Shown: in pieces, positions 23,810-35,430 of the stretch
Numbering within the stretch: position 1 is the stretch's first letter
Layout of the letters: each line of letters begins with the position of its first letter
DNA from: Xestospongia bergquistia
Lineage: Eukaryota > Porifera > Demospongiae > Haplosclerida > Petrosiidae
Direction of reading: 5' to 3'
NCBI GenBank assembly: GCA_963965975.1
Contig: OZ014411.1
Location: 5,565,001-5,629,000, forward strand
DNA: 64,000 nucleotides
Position numbers and translations under genes: made by a program
The notes under the pieces: generated by a model
What the model was told of the DNA's origin: nothing
Databases searched by the model: none
What the model saw: only the letters and a program-made list of their open reading frames with translations

Positions 23810-25114
23810 GGCTTATATAAAATAATAATGCTTAATCATGCATTGAGATGAAATTAGTACATAACATAATGTGTGAATCCACCCTAAAAGAACAATGTTG
23901 TTATAATATAAACTATAGTCATGCTATAGCTTACATTGATGGTGACAAAGTACAGTTTGCTAAGGTCAAAAATGTGAAATACCCATACTAGTAGATAAGT
24001 ATAGTTTACCTGATGCAGCTAGTTGAACAATGGATGGACATAAGCTATACTGTGTTGCTGTAGAGGGTAACATGTCTGTTAAAATGACGTGTATAGTTGA
24101 AGTAACTGTACTAGTCAAATTGGTAATAGAGGTTGCTATAATGCTGTACAGTCATAATGAGCTATAGAGTATAATCCTGACTTACCAAGTTCTGTACAAT
24201 TTTCGCCTGTGAAACCATCAAGACATACTTTATTGCCATCACAGTTACAAGTATAATGACCTGTCTCATCATTTCTCCCAACACAGTATGTTCTACACTG
24301 TGGACCATAGTAATTGTTACCACAGAACATACGATTTGCAAGTGTAATGCTAGTTATGTTCTGATGTCCATAATATGCAACTGGAGTTGTAAATGTATTT
24401 TTCAATGTTACTGGAAAAGTAATAGTGAAGTTGTCAATAAACACAGAGTCATCATCACGTGCTGTTATAGTGAAATCAATGGTACCCTATATAATATATG
24501 ATTAAATATAATTAAACTTATTGATTCAAAAATAAGATATGTTGAGTCTTTCATTTTATTGCAAAAAATTTTTGACAGGTCTTTAATTTTGTGAATTAAG
24601 TATGTTTTGGTTTGTCATTATCCAACAATATACATCATTACAGCAATAAGTAATACTTACATTTGATGGATATTGAATTTGTTCAAAGACAAGTATTGGG
24701 TATATGCTGTAGCTATCAGTTCCTATATTGAAATTGATGTTGCTGCCTCTTTGTGGACGGCTGATGTCACAATCTGTTCCAATACAAAATGTAAACACTG
24801 TATCACATTCTTCAGTGAATGTGCATCGAAGATTTTGTAGGCTATTGCTACAGTCCAAAGAATGGTGCAAAAATTGTAAATCACAGCAACAATACTGGTT
24901 ATTAGCTGAATGGTAGAAAGCATTATGGCTATTTGTATAATTATGAAGTTGAACTTCAAGTATTATCTCTCCTTTTGTTTCTTTAATCTAGAATAGATAA
25001 AAGTACTTTAAACAAAATAGTTTGTTTTAGGTACAGCAATATATACAAGAGTATTACCTTTACCTTAAATGTTGAAAAGAGTAGAAACAGAGAAAACAAG
25101 TAACATCCATTCAT
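22923..25114 (-). CDS. Delta-like (DSL domain) membrane ligand, minus-strand copy
   Basis: Exons: 25064-25114 (signal peptide MNGCYLFSLFLLFSTFK), 24661-24987, 24186-24486, 24010-24135, about 23554-23751, 23289-23330, 22923-23137. All phases agree. The donor of the fifth exon is uncertain: the GT at 23553 keeps frame and gives 419 residues. The second exon is an N-terminal Notch-ligand module with a CCCD cluster and ECDTVFTFCIG. The third ends in a DSL domain (MFCGNNYYGPQCRTYC..HYTCNCDGNKVCLDGFTGENC). No EGF repeats follow. A short Thr/Ser-rich stalk, a TM helix (LITTLLLLMSILLIILLVV) and a Tyr-rich tail (YEQLSE, YNDYSLLNY, DDYDYIDSEQ) complete a type I protein. Predicted Notch ligand at the plasma membrane. 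Confidence 0.85.
23753..23807. repeat. (TA)n microsatellite
   Basis: An almost pure TA tract with two AATA interruptions. It lies directly upstream (in transcript sense) of the TM-encoding exon of the minus-strand Delta-like gene, so it forms part of that intron's acceptor region. Confidence 0.95.
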
Positions 25115-26803
25115 TCTAAAGCCCTATTAGCAGACTTATTATGTGCTGAGTCACTATAGAATATACTATAATTGAGTTGTAGAGTATGCACTGGAATTTA
25201 CAGCTTTTATATGGTCACTAATATACTCTAGTTCAGCTTCCTTTGTATTAATCATTAAATTCAGGTTGCATGTCTGATTAACTCTATAGAACTTCATTCA
25301 TCTACCAGTTTTACAGTTTTATCTATACCAAATTATTTAGGTAGGGTGTTAGTGTCACTGTGGGTTGATTTGAAATTCATTATATACTCAATGTTTAAAC
25401 CTATAGCTATGATATCATTTAATTAGTTTGCAGACTAAAAGAACTCGTATATGTCTTGATTGTCTTTATATGTTAGTGTTAAGATTCTTCTTTGTATTAT
25501 ATATGATATAGACAAACTTACAATTAAACATTTTCTTGGCCAATGAATTGTCAGGCTAACAACATTATAGCTTCAATTGTTACCAGTCTTAAGCAGTCTA
25601 TATGAAGAAACAGTAATAGAGTGATGCATGCATATGTCTGAATTAAATACTTTGAAATGGTACATGTACTAAATTCTTCATAATAGCATACACTTTGAAT
25701 AGCCAAATTGACCACTCCCATTGTTTAATAATGACAGTTAGAGGTGTGGCTGCCCTACTCTCTTCCAGTTCACTAATATTTTATAAGTAAGTTTTGCAAT
25801 TGAATGTAACTGAATAAGTCAGTGTCTAGTTTATATTAACCTAGGATATTGTTGAAATCACTTATGTGTTATACATATATAACACGGTAGGTTTATATAA
25901 CGCATTATATTTATAGATTGATGAACCATGATATATCTGATATAACTCACTCTAATCTGCCACTATATTGTTTCATAAAATAGAACATGACCATAAAGCA
26001 ATGTTCTCTTAAAATCTCAAGTTAGTGGATTTATAATGCTTATGGACTCATTAAAAATGGCAGAAATGATAATACTTGCCATGAGACCAGTTGCCACTAT
26101 GCCATTATGAAGTAGGAACTAGCCATTTAAGCTCTTAGGTTCTACCCTTTCAAATATAAACCTACTAGGAGGTTTATTAATTTGAACCTTTCTATTTCTT
26201 GTAATATGCATTATTTTTTAGTTCATGGCAAATTGATTTAATGACAGTTGATCTTATTGGAGTTGATTTGCAGTGGTGTAGGAAGCAATATTGAGGTGGG
26301 GGACCCCTAAGAATTTTAACTTCATAGCACGATGTATTTGGGGAAAAAAATCATTGAATAAAATTGGGACATATAATGCATGTATGTACTTTAGTATTAA
26401 TTGTCTTTAAACACGCAAAACTGAATAAAATGTAATAATGTATGTCATCTCAAAAAGTGGGAGGGCTTCAGTCCCTATAGACCCCTTATTGCTACCCCCT
26501 TGATTTGTGGTACCATCAAATTTACACTCCATTCAAAATAAATAGGCTATGAATTTAAATTTGGTATACAGAACAGCCAATGTTGAGCTTCTTACATGCC
26601 AAATTTTAATGAGGTAGTATTTAGAGTGTATTTAGACTTGTTAATTGTTTTCATCATAATTAAATCTATATGGTTAATTATATGTGCTGATTAATATTTT
26701 TGTTTAAAGATCTAATTGTATTTACATACAATTGTTATGTAAAATTAAACATATCATACTTATGTCAGTTTATAAATTAATTTGTTACTTTTTAGTTTCT
26801 ATA
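25115..26803. other. Intergenic, with a possible MITE at 26271-26505
   Basis: No exon is supported. Between 26271 (cagtggtgtaggaagcaat) and 26505 (attgctacccccttg) the two ends are imperfect inverted repeats, with GTAG..AGCAAT against ATTGCTAC and GGGG/CCCC runs. This resembles a non-autonomous DNA element. Promoters of the Delta-like copy (-) and of the acyl-CoA synthetase gene (+) must also lie here. Confidence 0.4.
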
Positions 26804-28498
26804 ATGGCAAGAATGCTGAGTAGATTAATGAGCAACTTACGTCTCATTAACACCACACCCATACAAACAGCATTTCAGACCAAACGTTATATAGAATCAT
26901 TGGCTGGCTATATTGATGACAAGAAAATTGTGCATAGTCCTTATCAACAAATTGATATTCCAGAGACTAGTCTCTATGGCCATGTCTTTAATCAGTTTGA
27001 TCAATATGGCAGCAAAACTGCTCTTATCGATCCTCTTAGAGGGAGAGAGATAAGCTTTGCTGAATTAAGAGATATGACATGTTGTGTGTCTTCTGGTCTT
27101 TGTCGTATGGGTCTTGAAAAAGGAGACATTATGACTATATTTGCTCCCAATTCAATTGACTATAATGTATTATTTTTTGCCACACTCGCTGCTGGTGGTA
27201 TCATGAGTACTTGCAATCCTGCGTACACAGTTAATGAATTCAACTACCAGGTTAAGAATTGTGAGTGCAAATTTGTTGCTACTATTCCAACACTTCTTCC
27301 CACTGTAGTGAAAGCTGTCAAAGGTACAGCAGTAGAAAAGGTGATTGTAATGGATGAACTAAATCAGAAAAAAGACAATGCTACTTTGTTAAACACTCTT
27401 TTAAACGACTCTGGCTCTCTCTTTCAAGACACAGTTATTGATGTTAAAAAAGACATTGCTGTTTTGCCATATTCCAGTGGCACAACTGGTCTACCTAAAG
27501 GAGTAATGCTAACTCATTACAACATTGTCGCTAATATTTGTCAGCTCAAACATCCTGAGATACAACAATTTGCTGAAGATGAAATTCTTATGGCTATCTT
27601 ACCATACTATCACATTTACGGAATGGTCGTAGCTATGTTCTCAGCACTCTATCAGGGAAAACCACAAATTGTTTTACCTAAATTTGAACCAGATACATTC
27701 CTGCAAACCATCCAAAGGTATCGTCCAACATGGGCACATGTAGCTCCACCCCTTATTCTTTTTTTAGCAAAGTATCCCGATGTTTCTAAATATGATATAT
27801 CTTCATTACAAAGAGTCATTAGTGGTGGTGCTCCATTAGGTGGAGAGGTTGTTGAGGAAACAAAACGTCGTACTGGAATTAAGAACATTCAACAGGCTTA
27901 TGGTTTAACTGAAACTAGTCCAGTAACTCTTTGGACTCCAGCAAAAGTTAGTGCTAAGAAACCTCAATCAGTTGGTTTTCCCATTCAAAATCAACTTGTA
28001 AAAGTTGTTGACTTGTTGACAGGTGATGTGTTAGGACCTAATGAAGAAGGTGAATTAATAATTACTGGTCCTAATATAATGTTAGGTTATTTGAATAGAC
28101 CCGATGCTACCAAGGAGTGTATTACAGATGATGGTTGGTTCCACACTGGTGATATAGGCTACTATGATGAACATGGTCATTTTTATATCACAGATCGATT
28201 AAAAGAATTAATTAAAGTAAAAGGATTTCAGGTTGCTCCAGCTGAGCTGGAAGCACTCCTAGTACATCATCCAATGATAGCCGATGCTGCTGTTATTGGT
28301 ATCCAACATGAACGACAAGGTGAGGCTCCTAAGGCTTTTGTGGTGCGACTAGAGTCAAGTCTCACTGAAGATCATGTAATGGCTTATGTCAAGGAGAGAG
28401 TAGCTGAGTATAAATGGTTGGTAGGTGGTGTTGAGTTTATTGACGAAATTCCCAAGTCACCGTCAGGAAAGATTCTCAGACGTACCCTTAAAAAATAA
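26804..28498 (+). CDS. Acyl-CoA synthetase / 4-coumarate-CoA ligase-like (ANL superfamily)
   Basis: Single coding exon of 564 residues from the ATG at 26804. An in-frame ATG at 26762 is possible, but a pyrimidine-rich ttactttttag acceptor lies just before 26804, suggesting a 5' UTR intron. ANL landmarks are the ATP/phosphate loop YSSGTTGLPKGVMLTH (about residues 222-238), YGLTETSPV (about 365), GWFHTGDIGYYDEHGHFYITDRLKELIKVKG (hinge and A8 core, about 445-475, shown here only as a landmark) and the catalytic lysine near SPSGKILRRTLKK at the C terminus. The N terminus (MARMLSRLMSNLRLINT) is basic and Ser/Leu-rich, like a mitochondrial presequence, and there is no C-terminal SKL. It activates a carboxylic acid as acyl-AMP and then acyl-CoA; the substrate is not deducible. 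Confidence 0.92.
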   Translation: MARMLSRLMSNLRLINTTPIQTAFQTKRYIESLAGYIDDKKIVHSPYQQIDIPETSLYGHVFNQFDQYGSKTALIDPLRGREISFAELRDMTCCVSSGLCRMGLEKGDIMTIFAPNSIDYNVLFFATLAAGGIMSTCNPAYTVNEFNYQVKNCECKFVATIPTLLPTVVKAVKGTAVEKVIVMDELNQKKDNATLLNTLLNDSGSLFQDTVIDVKKDIAVLPYSSGTTGLPKGVMLTHYNIVANICQLKHPEIQQFAEDEILMAILPYYHIYGMVVAMFSALYQGKPQIVLPKFEPDTFLQTIQRYRPTWAHVAPPLILFLAKYPDVSKYDISSLQRVISGGAPLGGEVVEETKRRTGIKNIQQAYGLTETSPVTLWTPAKVSAKKPQSVGFPIQNQLVKVVDLLTGDVLGPNEEGELIITGPNIMLGYLNRPDATKECITDDGWFHTGDIGYYDEHGHFYITDRLKELIKVKGFQVAPAELEALLVHHPMIADAAVIGIQHERQGEAPKAFVVRLESSLTEDHVMAYVKERVAEYKWLVGGVEFIDEIPKSPSGKILRRTLKK

Positions 28499-29483
28499 TG
28501 ACTTGTTTAAAAGTGACTTTGTGTGAATTATATCTGTTTAGTATCTATACATATTGTTCATGACACTTTAAATATTTTGTTCATTATTACACAATTAAGT
28601 CATAGGAATGAGCTAATGATTATACTAACAATTTCCTCCAGTGAAATTTATTTCTATGGCTTCAATATAATGCATAAATGAATATTTTGGCTTCTGCAGC
28701 TGATTTTTAACACTTGTGCCAGTGTGCCTATAATACTCATTGCATATGATTTGCTTGAATCAAGATTGTTTTAGACAGTCATAGGCTTGTGTTCTGACTC
28801 TTCACATAGACAATGGAAATTACGATATGTTTTTCATCAATGTGAGCAAACTGCAATAGTGTTTATTCTGTTATTTTAGATTAACTTTCATAAATACGTT
28901 ATAAAAGTAGTAATAGTTATGGAATTTAAGACTCTACTTGTAAAAAAATCCCTTTTTGATAACTGGAACAGAAACAAAATCTACTTTTCTAAACTGTATA
29001 TCTAGATACTTTTCTGTTCCCAGTACTTGTCAAGAAGCCAGTTTATAGGTTAGTTTGATTTATCAGCTTATAGACACATATGTTTAGAATGCATTGGCTA
29101 GTTAAACAATATATAAGCATGTATATAATAGTAGTACTCACTCCATAATTGTTATCAGAATGTTCACAGTCATAACACACATTAGTTCATTTAGAAAAAT
29201 GTATGTTTCCTTTTTTTCTAGCTTTGATAATGTTTCTTTGTATTAACAAACTACACATATAATTATGCATAGGTCTACACAGTAATATTGTAAAATGGCA
29301 GTTATTAATTTAACACGTCTATATTTGTTATGAGGTTGGCATTTTAATTAATTTATTTCCTTCTTTTCTAATGGCCCAGTTGTAATGGGGCATACCCATT
29401 TCCTAGTGTGCAGGCTATAAAGAATGTAAATATTCAAAATTAGATAGATGACACACATTTGTTAACTTCATACTATAGAGATA
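28499..29483. other. Intergenic
   Basis: About 1 kb between the acyl-CoA synthetase and the plus-strand Delta-like gene. AT-rich, with no exon or clear repeat. It should contain the Delta-like promoter. Confidence 0.4.
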
Positions 29484-32017
29484 ATGTTTGCTGCAGTTCT
29501 CATAGGACTGATAATTCTGAAGGTGAGTTGCCTTTGTTTTAGAAGTGTATAGTTGAAAAATGAGTGGCTAGTAATATCATTAATAAGCGTGTTTTAAATA
29601 TGAAGTATATTTTATGGTGATAGCTATACTAAAAAAAGATTTATGTTGCTGTTTAATTATAATTGTTTTACATTTTAATTAGTTTGGATCCTGTACCTGG
29701 ATACTAGAGGTTCATCTCCAATCTTTTGGAAATCCATCTCATGCTCGATATGACATTGCATTACAAACATATTGCTGCTGTGACTATTGTTGTAACCATG
29801 TACAATGCTTCTTAAGATGCGAAAATCAATTGAATAATCTGAACTGTGATTGTGAATCAGAATGGTACCGGTGTGATCCTTTTTTTTTCTTCTGTTTACA
29901 AGATGGGAACAACACACAATGTGATGAGTCATATGCATACTCAAATGCTTATGCCACTGACTCTTTTAGCCCACCAAATGGAACAAATCTGCATAACATA
30001 TTATCGCTTCATAGAAATACACAACCTCCAAATGTAATTCAATTATAGTATATAGACTTACACTACATAGTTACGTCCAAAATAACATGCATTATATTTT
30101 TCTTTTACACAGGAAGTATCATTTCACATTCAAGTATATGACTATAATCCAAAATATCACAAACAGTTCATTGACAATTTTACAGTGAATTTGCCATTCA
30201 TAACAAATATATCTTATTCATCTCCAGTTAAGTATTCTGGAACATTTGGAGTAGCTACAATAACTTTTGCTTATCGTTTCTACTGTGCAGAGAATTATTA
30301 TGGAAACAAGTGTGGTACATATTGTCAACCAACTGATAGTTATTTAGGTCACTACTACTGTGATTTTGATGGTCAAAAACTTTGTATAGATGGATATTCT
30401 AATCCAGACAGTAATTGCACAGACATACAACAGAGTGAGCAATAGACAATTTAGTCCATCAACAATGTAGCCACTATTATATAAAAATGACATATTATTT
30501 CTTTAAATAGCTAGTTTATTGAGTTAAATAAGAAGAAAGCGTGTTATTTATTTAAATGTTGATTTGTAAAGTTGTGTATTAAAAACATGACATATTTTTG
30601 TCAGCATTATATATTGTTAGGTATTGTTGTTACTTCATTGTTAGTCCTTTAATATACAGACTTACAATATTTTTTATTGACTTATTTCTCCAGATTCAAC
30701 TGCCAATATTTGTCCTACTCGTTCTATAATAAAGGTCACTGTGTCGACATTAACATCTACTGATGTCACTACCTCCACTAACACTGTTACTACAACTTCA
30801 ACATCTATTTCCACACAAGTTTTCAACTCAACGTCCACTGATATAACAACATCCACTCAAGTTGTGACTTCTACAAATGTGACAACTTCAACTCAAACTT
30901 TTAACTTGACTTCAACTAACACTGAAATTGTCACCTCAACATCCATTCAAGTGGTTACTTCAACATCCACAGATGTAACCACAATGACATCTACTGATGT
31001 TGTCAGTACTACTTCAACTGATGTCACCACTATTACTAATTTTGTGAAATCAACTACAATTGTTACATCTACAGGTGCATATACAATTTTTAACAAAATA
31101 AAGGAAATTCGAAATAGCATTAAGGAATCTTCAAATATTTCATCTATTAATAGATTATTCATCTTTTATGTTATTTAGATGTGATCACTTCTACTGCTGT
31201 AATTAATTCCACTCGCATTGTAAAAGTGACTGCTACCTCAAAAGATGATAGGAAAGTAACACAAACAAGTAAAGCTAATTATGATATGTACAACAGCTAG
31301 TGTATATATGTTACCAATTGAGTGACTTTCCAAAATATTTATGATTGCCTTTCAGATTTTTATATGGCTGCATCAGTTGCTCCTGCTAAAGCTAACTCAT
31401 GTGATACCTGGCATGCAACTACAGGATTAATGGTTCTTTTTGCCTTACTGCTTTGCTTTGTTGTGGGAGGAATAATTGCTATGTACTGCATTAAACGACA
31501 CAGGAACAAAACATTTTTAATGTCACCCAACTCAAGTATGTATATATAAGATGAACAGTGTCACTATTATTGTGTACATATTCATTAGGTAACGTCAGTA
31601 CTCTAGAAAATCCAGTTTATACTGATTTGCAAGGTGAAAAATGCAACAATATTTATATCAGTCCCATATGAAAATTTGTTGTGCTTTAACATAATAGAAA
31701 TATTTCAGTCCTCCACAGTTGTACTATACATTTACAAATTACACTTGGGGTAGCTTAAATATCACCCTTAATTATTTGTTTTAATTTGTATCACTACAGA
31801 CACTAACACAATTAGAGGAGATGTTAGGACACTAGATAATAACCTCTACTTTACTACTAATTTTACTGCTACTGAGCAATATCATTATAATAATAGTGAT
31901 TACAACTCTATTGCTGAAACACGAAATTCTGTTATTAGTGATGCACCTCAGGATCTGAATACTTTGCAGAATAAAAATGAGACTGAAGACCAATACATGA
32001 AACTCTCACATCGTTAA
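29484..32017 (+). CDS. Delta-like (DSL domain) membrane ligand, plus-strand copy
   Basis: Eight exons in phase: 29484-29522, 29683-30033, 30113-30434, 30694-31074, 31179-31268, 31356-31535, 31589-31633, 31800-32017; 541 residues. Exon 1 is a signal peptide (MFAAVLIGLIILK). Exon 2 is the N-terminal ligand module with a Cys-rich cluster (CCCDYCCNHVQC). Exon 3 ends in a six-cysteine DSL domain (FYCAENYYGNKCGTYC..HYYCDFDGQKLCIDGY). No EGF repeats follow. Exons 4-5 encode about 155 residues of Thr/Ser-rich stalk built of TSTDVTT-like units, probably O-glycosylated. Exon 6 holds the TM (TGLMVLFALLLCFVVGGIIAMY) and a KRHRNK stop-transfer. The tail carries several Tyr motifs (NPVYTDL, YNSIAE, DQYMKL). 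Predicted Notch ligand; intron positions mirror those of the minus-strand copy. Confidence 0.9.
30745..31070 (+). repeat. Coding minisatellite for Thr/Ser stalk
   Basis: Degenerate tandem units of about 18-30 bp (acttcaacatccactgatgt and variants) encode TSTDVTT/TSTQVVT repeats within the fourth exon of the plus-strand Delta-like gene. Such coding repeats tend to vary in length between alleles. Confidence 0.8.
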
Positions 32018-32738
32018 TGTGAAGGCATAATGTTTTACAAACAGAAAATCCAGTATTATTCAAATGTATTGTCTCTGTAAATTTTAGTAGTGAGTGTATT
32101 TGTTGTTATAAAGATAGTTTAATTAACTTTTACTAATGATGATATCATAGGTTATCAGAGCCATTGTGTTGACAACATATTGCTATTACATACGTCTACA
32201 CTAACCTATATATAATTAATAGCGTTATTGTCCTTAACTAATTTTGTTAATGAGTAGTATCTGGGTAGTCCCATTTCCTAGTGATGGTATGAAAATATAC
32301 ATGGCATCTAATTATCATTTAATACAATACTTTTTATTTTTATCTTATACTGGTTGTATGCACAAAACAAAATAATTCAAATGATGGAGTGACCATGCAT
32401 CTTAAACACAATAAAAATAACAATCTCTTCCAGAAAGGAAGTCCACAATTTCTTTTGATTCTCATTGAGTTCAATCCTTATAATACCTATGGTTCTCAAG
32501 GACAATCATTATGTAAGAGTAATATGGACATTCAAAATATGGTTTAGCGAATTTAATAGTAGTATTAACAACCACTATCGCTCACTCAAAATTTGGTAGT
32601 CATAAGGTGGGAGCTGAAGGTTAGATATCCCTAAACCACACCATAATAATCCCAAGTCACCACCCCTTGCATGATCATGAGAAAATAGAATTGTAAAGCC
32701 CCAGTAAAATGAGACCGATAAATTTGAAAATTTATTTA
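32018..32738. other. Intergenic between convergent genes
   Basis: A 0.7-kb spacer between the 3' ends of the Delta-like gene (+) and the fucosyltransferase-like gene (-). No exon or repeat recognised. Confidence 0.4.
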
Positions 32739-34364
32739 TTAAATATGAATGGCATTCAAATCATCCATTTTACAAGTAACACTATCAACAAGATGGTGGT
32801 TTGGTTGTGGTCCACAAATAAGACCAGCGACCCAAGCATATCCACTAGATCCCCTCACTTGTACATAAGACTCTGCAAGGAAAAGAAGATCAATCAAGGT
32901 ATAAAGGGACCCTTCAGTAGACTGTCCTTTAGATGGGTTTGTATTCATCCTGTCTACATGTAGCAAATAATTGTCCAACGTTCTAAACCTTGCTCCATAT
33001 GTACTGACAGCCATTTCCTTTGCTAAGTTTGAATCTGTTGCCAAAAACAAAAGACTGTTATTTCCTAGAAATTTATCAGCTGTACTAACAGCACAATGCA
33101 ATGCTTCCTTCCACTTGTTTCGTCTCATTATCTTTGGATGATCAGGATAGTCACTGACTTGTTTCACCCCAATAAAACCAGTCCTTAAATGAATTCCTAC
33201 GTAGGGCTTGTTGGTAAGTCTCAATGTACGCTTAGCATTAGAAAACTCTACCAAAAGTTTATTATCCAATTGAAACAAATATCTAAAAAATATTCCTAGA
33301 ATATCGTCCAAGTCATGATCAGATAATTGAGACAAACCTGCTGAAACGAAATAATCCTCTAGCCACTTTTGATTGGATCTAGACACTTTATTAATAAGGG
33401 ATACTTCCATGTTAGTCACCATAACAACAACACGCTCGTTTCCAGATATGATTTTTAAGTAATTATTCCATTGTTTTTTGGACATACTCATATATGGCGG
33501 ACGATAACCAGCTTCAAATAAAGTAAATCGAACCATATGAGGAACCTTTTCATGATGTTTATTTTGTCCTAAAACATTAGATAAAAAGTCATCAGTCCAA
33601 TTAATAACATTTGGTTTTAAGTAGACTCTTTCATAAACCATCTCCCAGTCTAGTACCAATCGTCTGTTGCTAGCTACAGCTAACAGCACAGCCAAAGAAA
33701 TACCTTTCATTCTGTCTGCAATACCACCACATGTTTGACTTTTATGGCACTGCCATACTAATGTCCTGGCTTCTCTTGGTTTCTTTGACATAGAACGATG
33801 AAGGTCAGCATACTTAGACAAAACTTTAAGCAGTTTTTCATATTTCTTAGGGAAATTTCCCTCCTTTCCAGGATAGCAGGTGAGAGGTGAGCCGTTCAAC
33901 ATTTTCTCCTGAAGATCAGCCGGCACACCGTCTAGTAGTTTCTTAGAATTCTTTTTACAAGCATCAGGTGACATAGTTTTATTTTGACCAGATGGTATGC
34001 CTGTTACATCACGATTGAGTTCTTTATCTGAAAATTTAGCCACACCGTACATTTTCCATGACACAGATGATTTGACTGCAGGAGTCCCAGGAGTTGTTTT
34101 TGATGGTTTAGAATTTGATGGTGACGCAGTCACAGATTCAGGAGGTCTAGTTGTCGTAAACTCTGATGGAGGCTTTTGCTGTGGACCAGATTGGTCACTG
34201 AAAGGGGTGAGGTCAATCTTACTGGGTCTGGGTGGCCTGAAGGAAGTATCTTCACTGGATTTTTCTGTCAGTTTATAGGCAATATAACATATTAAAAAAA
34301 GTGCTAGACAATAGTAAGTCAGTTTCAGGGCGAATTTCTTACTAGGTATAGCTAACACAGCCAT
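32739..34364 (-). CDS. Golgi-type fucosyltransferase-like GT-B protein, family copy 1
   Basis: Single exon, 541 residues from the ATG at 34364; a GTG at 34379 upstream in frame is not preferred. Type II topology: short basic N terminus, TM at about 13-32 (LTYYCLALFLICYIAYKL), Pro/Ser/Thr-rich stem to about residue 105, then the catalytic region. Two blocks resemble the GT-B fucosyltransferase superfamily (GT23/GT37/GT65 type): an N-terminal CGGIADRMKGISLAVLLAVA then RRLVLDWE, and a C-terminal nucleotide-sugar block with YVGIHLRTGF and LFLATDSNLAKEMA. The end has a conserved RGSSGYAWVAGLICGP. Paralogues are at 45015-46559, 58121-59665 and (broken) 62225-63253. Family membership is inferred from motifs; donor and acceptor are unproven. 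Confidence 0.75.
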   Translation of the reverse strand: MAVLAIPSKKFALKLTYYCLALFLICYIAYKLTEKSSEDTSFRPPRPSKIDLTPFSDQSGPQQKPPSEFTTTRPPESVTASPSNSKPSKTTPGTPAVKSSVSWKMYGVAKFSDKELNRDVTGIPSGQNKTMSPDACKKNSKKLLDGVPADLQEKMLNGSPLTCYPGKEGNFPKKYEKLLKVLSKYADLHRSMSKKPREARTLVWQCHKSQTCGGIADRMKGISLAVLLAVASNRRLVLDWEMVYERVYLKPNVINWTDDFLSNVLGQNKHHEKVPHMVRFTLFEAGYRPPYMSMSKKQWNNYLKIISGNERVVVMVTNMEVSLINKVSRSNQKWLEDYFVSAGLSQLSDHDLDDILGIFFRYLFQLDNKLLVEFSNAKRTLRLTNKPYVGIHLRTGFIGVKQVSDYPDHPKIMRRNKWKEALHCAVSTADKFLGNNSLLFLATDSNLAKEMAVSTYGARFRTLDNYLLHVDRMNTNPSKGQSTEGSLYTLIDLLFLAESYVQVRGSSGYAWVAGLICGPQPNHHLVDSVTCKMDDLNAIHI

Positions 34365-35430
34365 TAGCCTGAACCACACCTATGAACAATGTGAGGTATG
34401 CAGGAAATTGAAACTTCCTGTGTAAAATTAATAAGAAACATTGTGATGATTTATGCTATCAACGCACACTCTTAGAGACTTGTATTGCAATGGCATAGGA
34501 TTGAGTCACGGATGTTTACAACTATTAAATGCATAATTATTAATAATATTATTATACATTGCTTCTTATAGCACTAAATTAACAAGTTATCACTTAATAC
34601 GATAGTTACACAAACACCACATGGGGTTGGCAAAAACAGTTATGATAGTATTTCAATTATGGATATTTGTCACTACTACTGGACTTTTAAAAAGAGAAGA
34701 CCATGAAAGTTAATAGCAAGCTAAAGGCTACCTTGAACACTATCTACATAGGTTATAGACACTTAAATAGATTAGCATAGCAATGATTTTATAATAATAT
34801 TGACCATGCACTTAAAATGTAATGTGTATCAATTAGTAAGTTCTTCAACTCCTAAAATGTCTCAATGTGTAAAAATGTCAACATATCAAACATTACCAAG
34901 TGTGTGTTTAGTGTGTATGATAAGATAAATTGTAGTTATAGTCTTGTCTGTTGTCAACCTTGGTTCATCAGCAAATTGAATATGAATACAACATTTAGAT
35001 TAGTGCACTATAATGTTCTAGAAAAGAGTATGTGGCTGCAAAAATAAATTGTGGTTATGGCTTGCCAAATATGGTCCTTCAGTCAACTGAGTACAGCATT
35101 ACATTAGCATACTCCAATTTTTTATAAAAGCCATGCATGGTCTGGCTAGATTATATTATGGCAATTTTACTAATTCATTTTAGTTATAGTTACTCTTAGA
35201 CAATAAAAGCCTAACAATCTTTCAAGGAAACTTAGTATAAATTATATAGATATATAATATAGCATAGCACCACAATATGCACTAGTACTTGAGACATATT
35301 CAGATAATAAAAACCCAACAGCTATTGTGTAGATGAAAGAAACACGTTTGTACAGACCGAATTAAATGAGCCCAAACCAAGAAATATAGAATAATAGTTT
35401 TTAAGATTTAAAATAAAATAACTAACTCAA
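34365..35430. other. Intergenic
   Basis: Contains the promoter of fucosyltransferase-like copy 1 (-) and the 3' flank of the Death-domain gene (-). No exon is supported. Confidence 0.4.
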
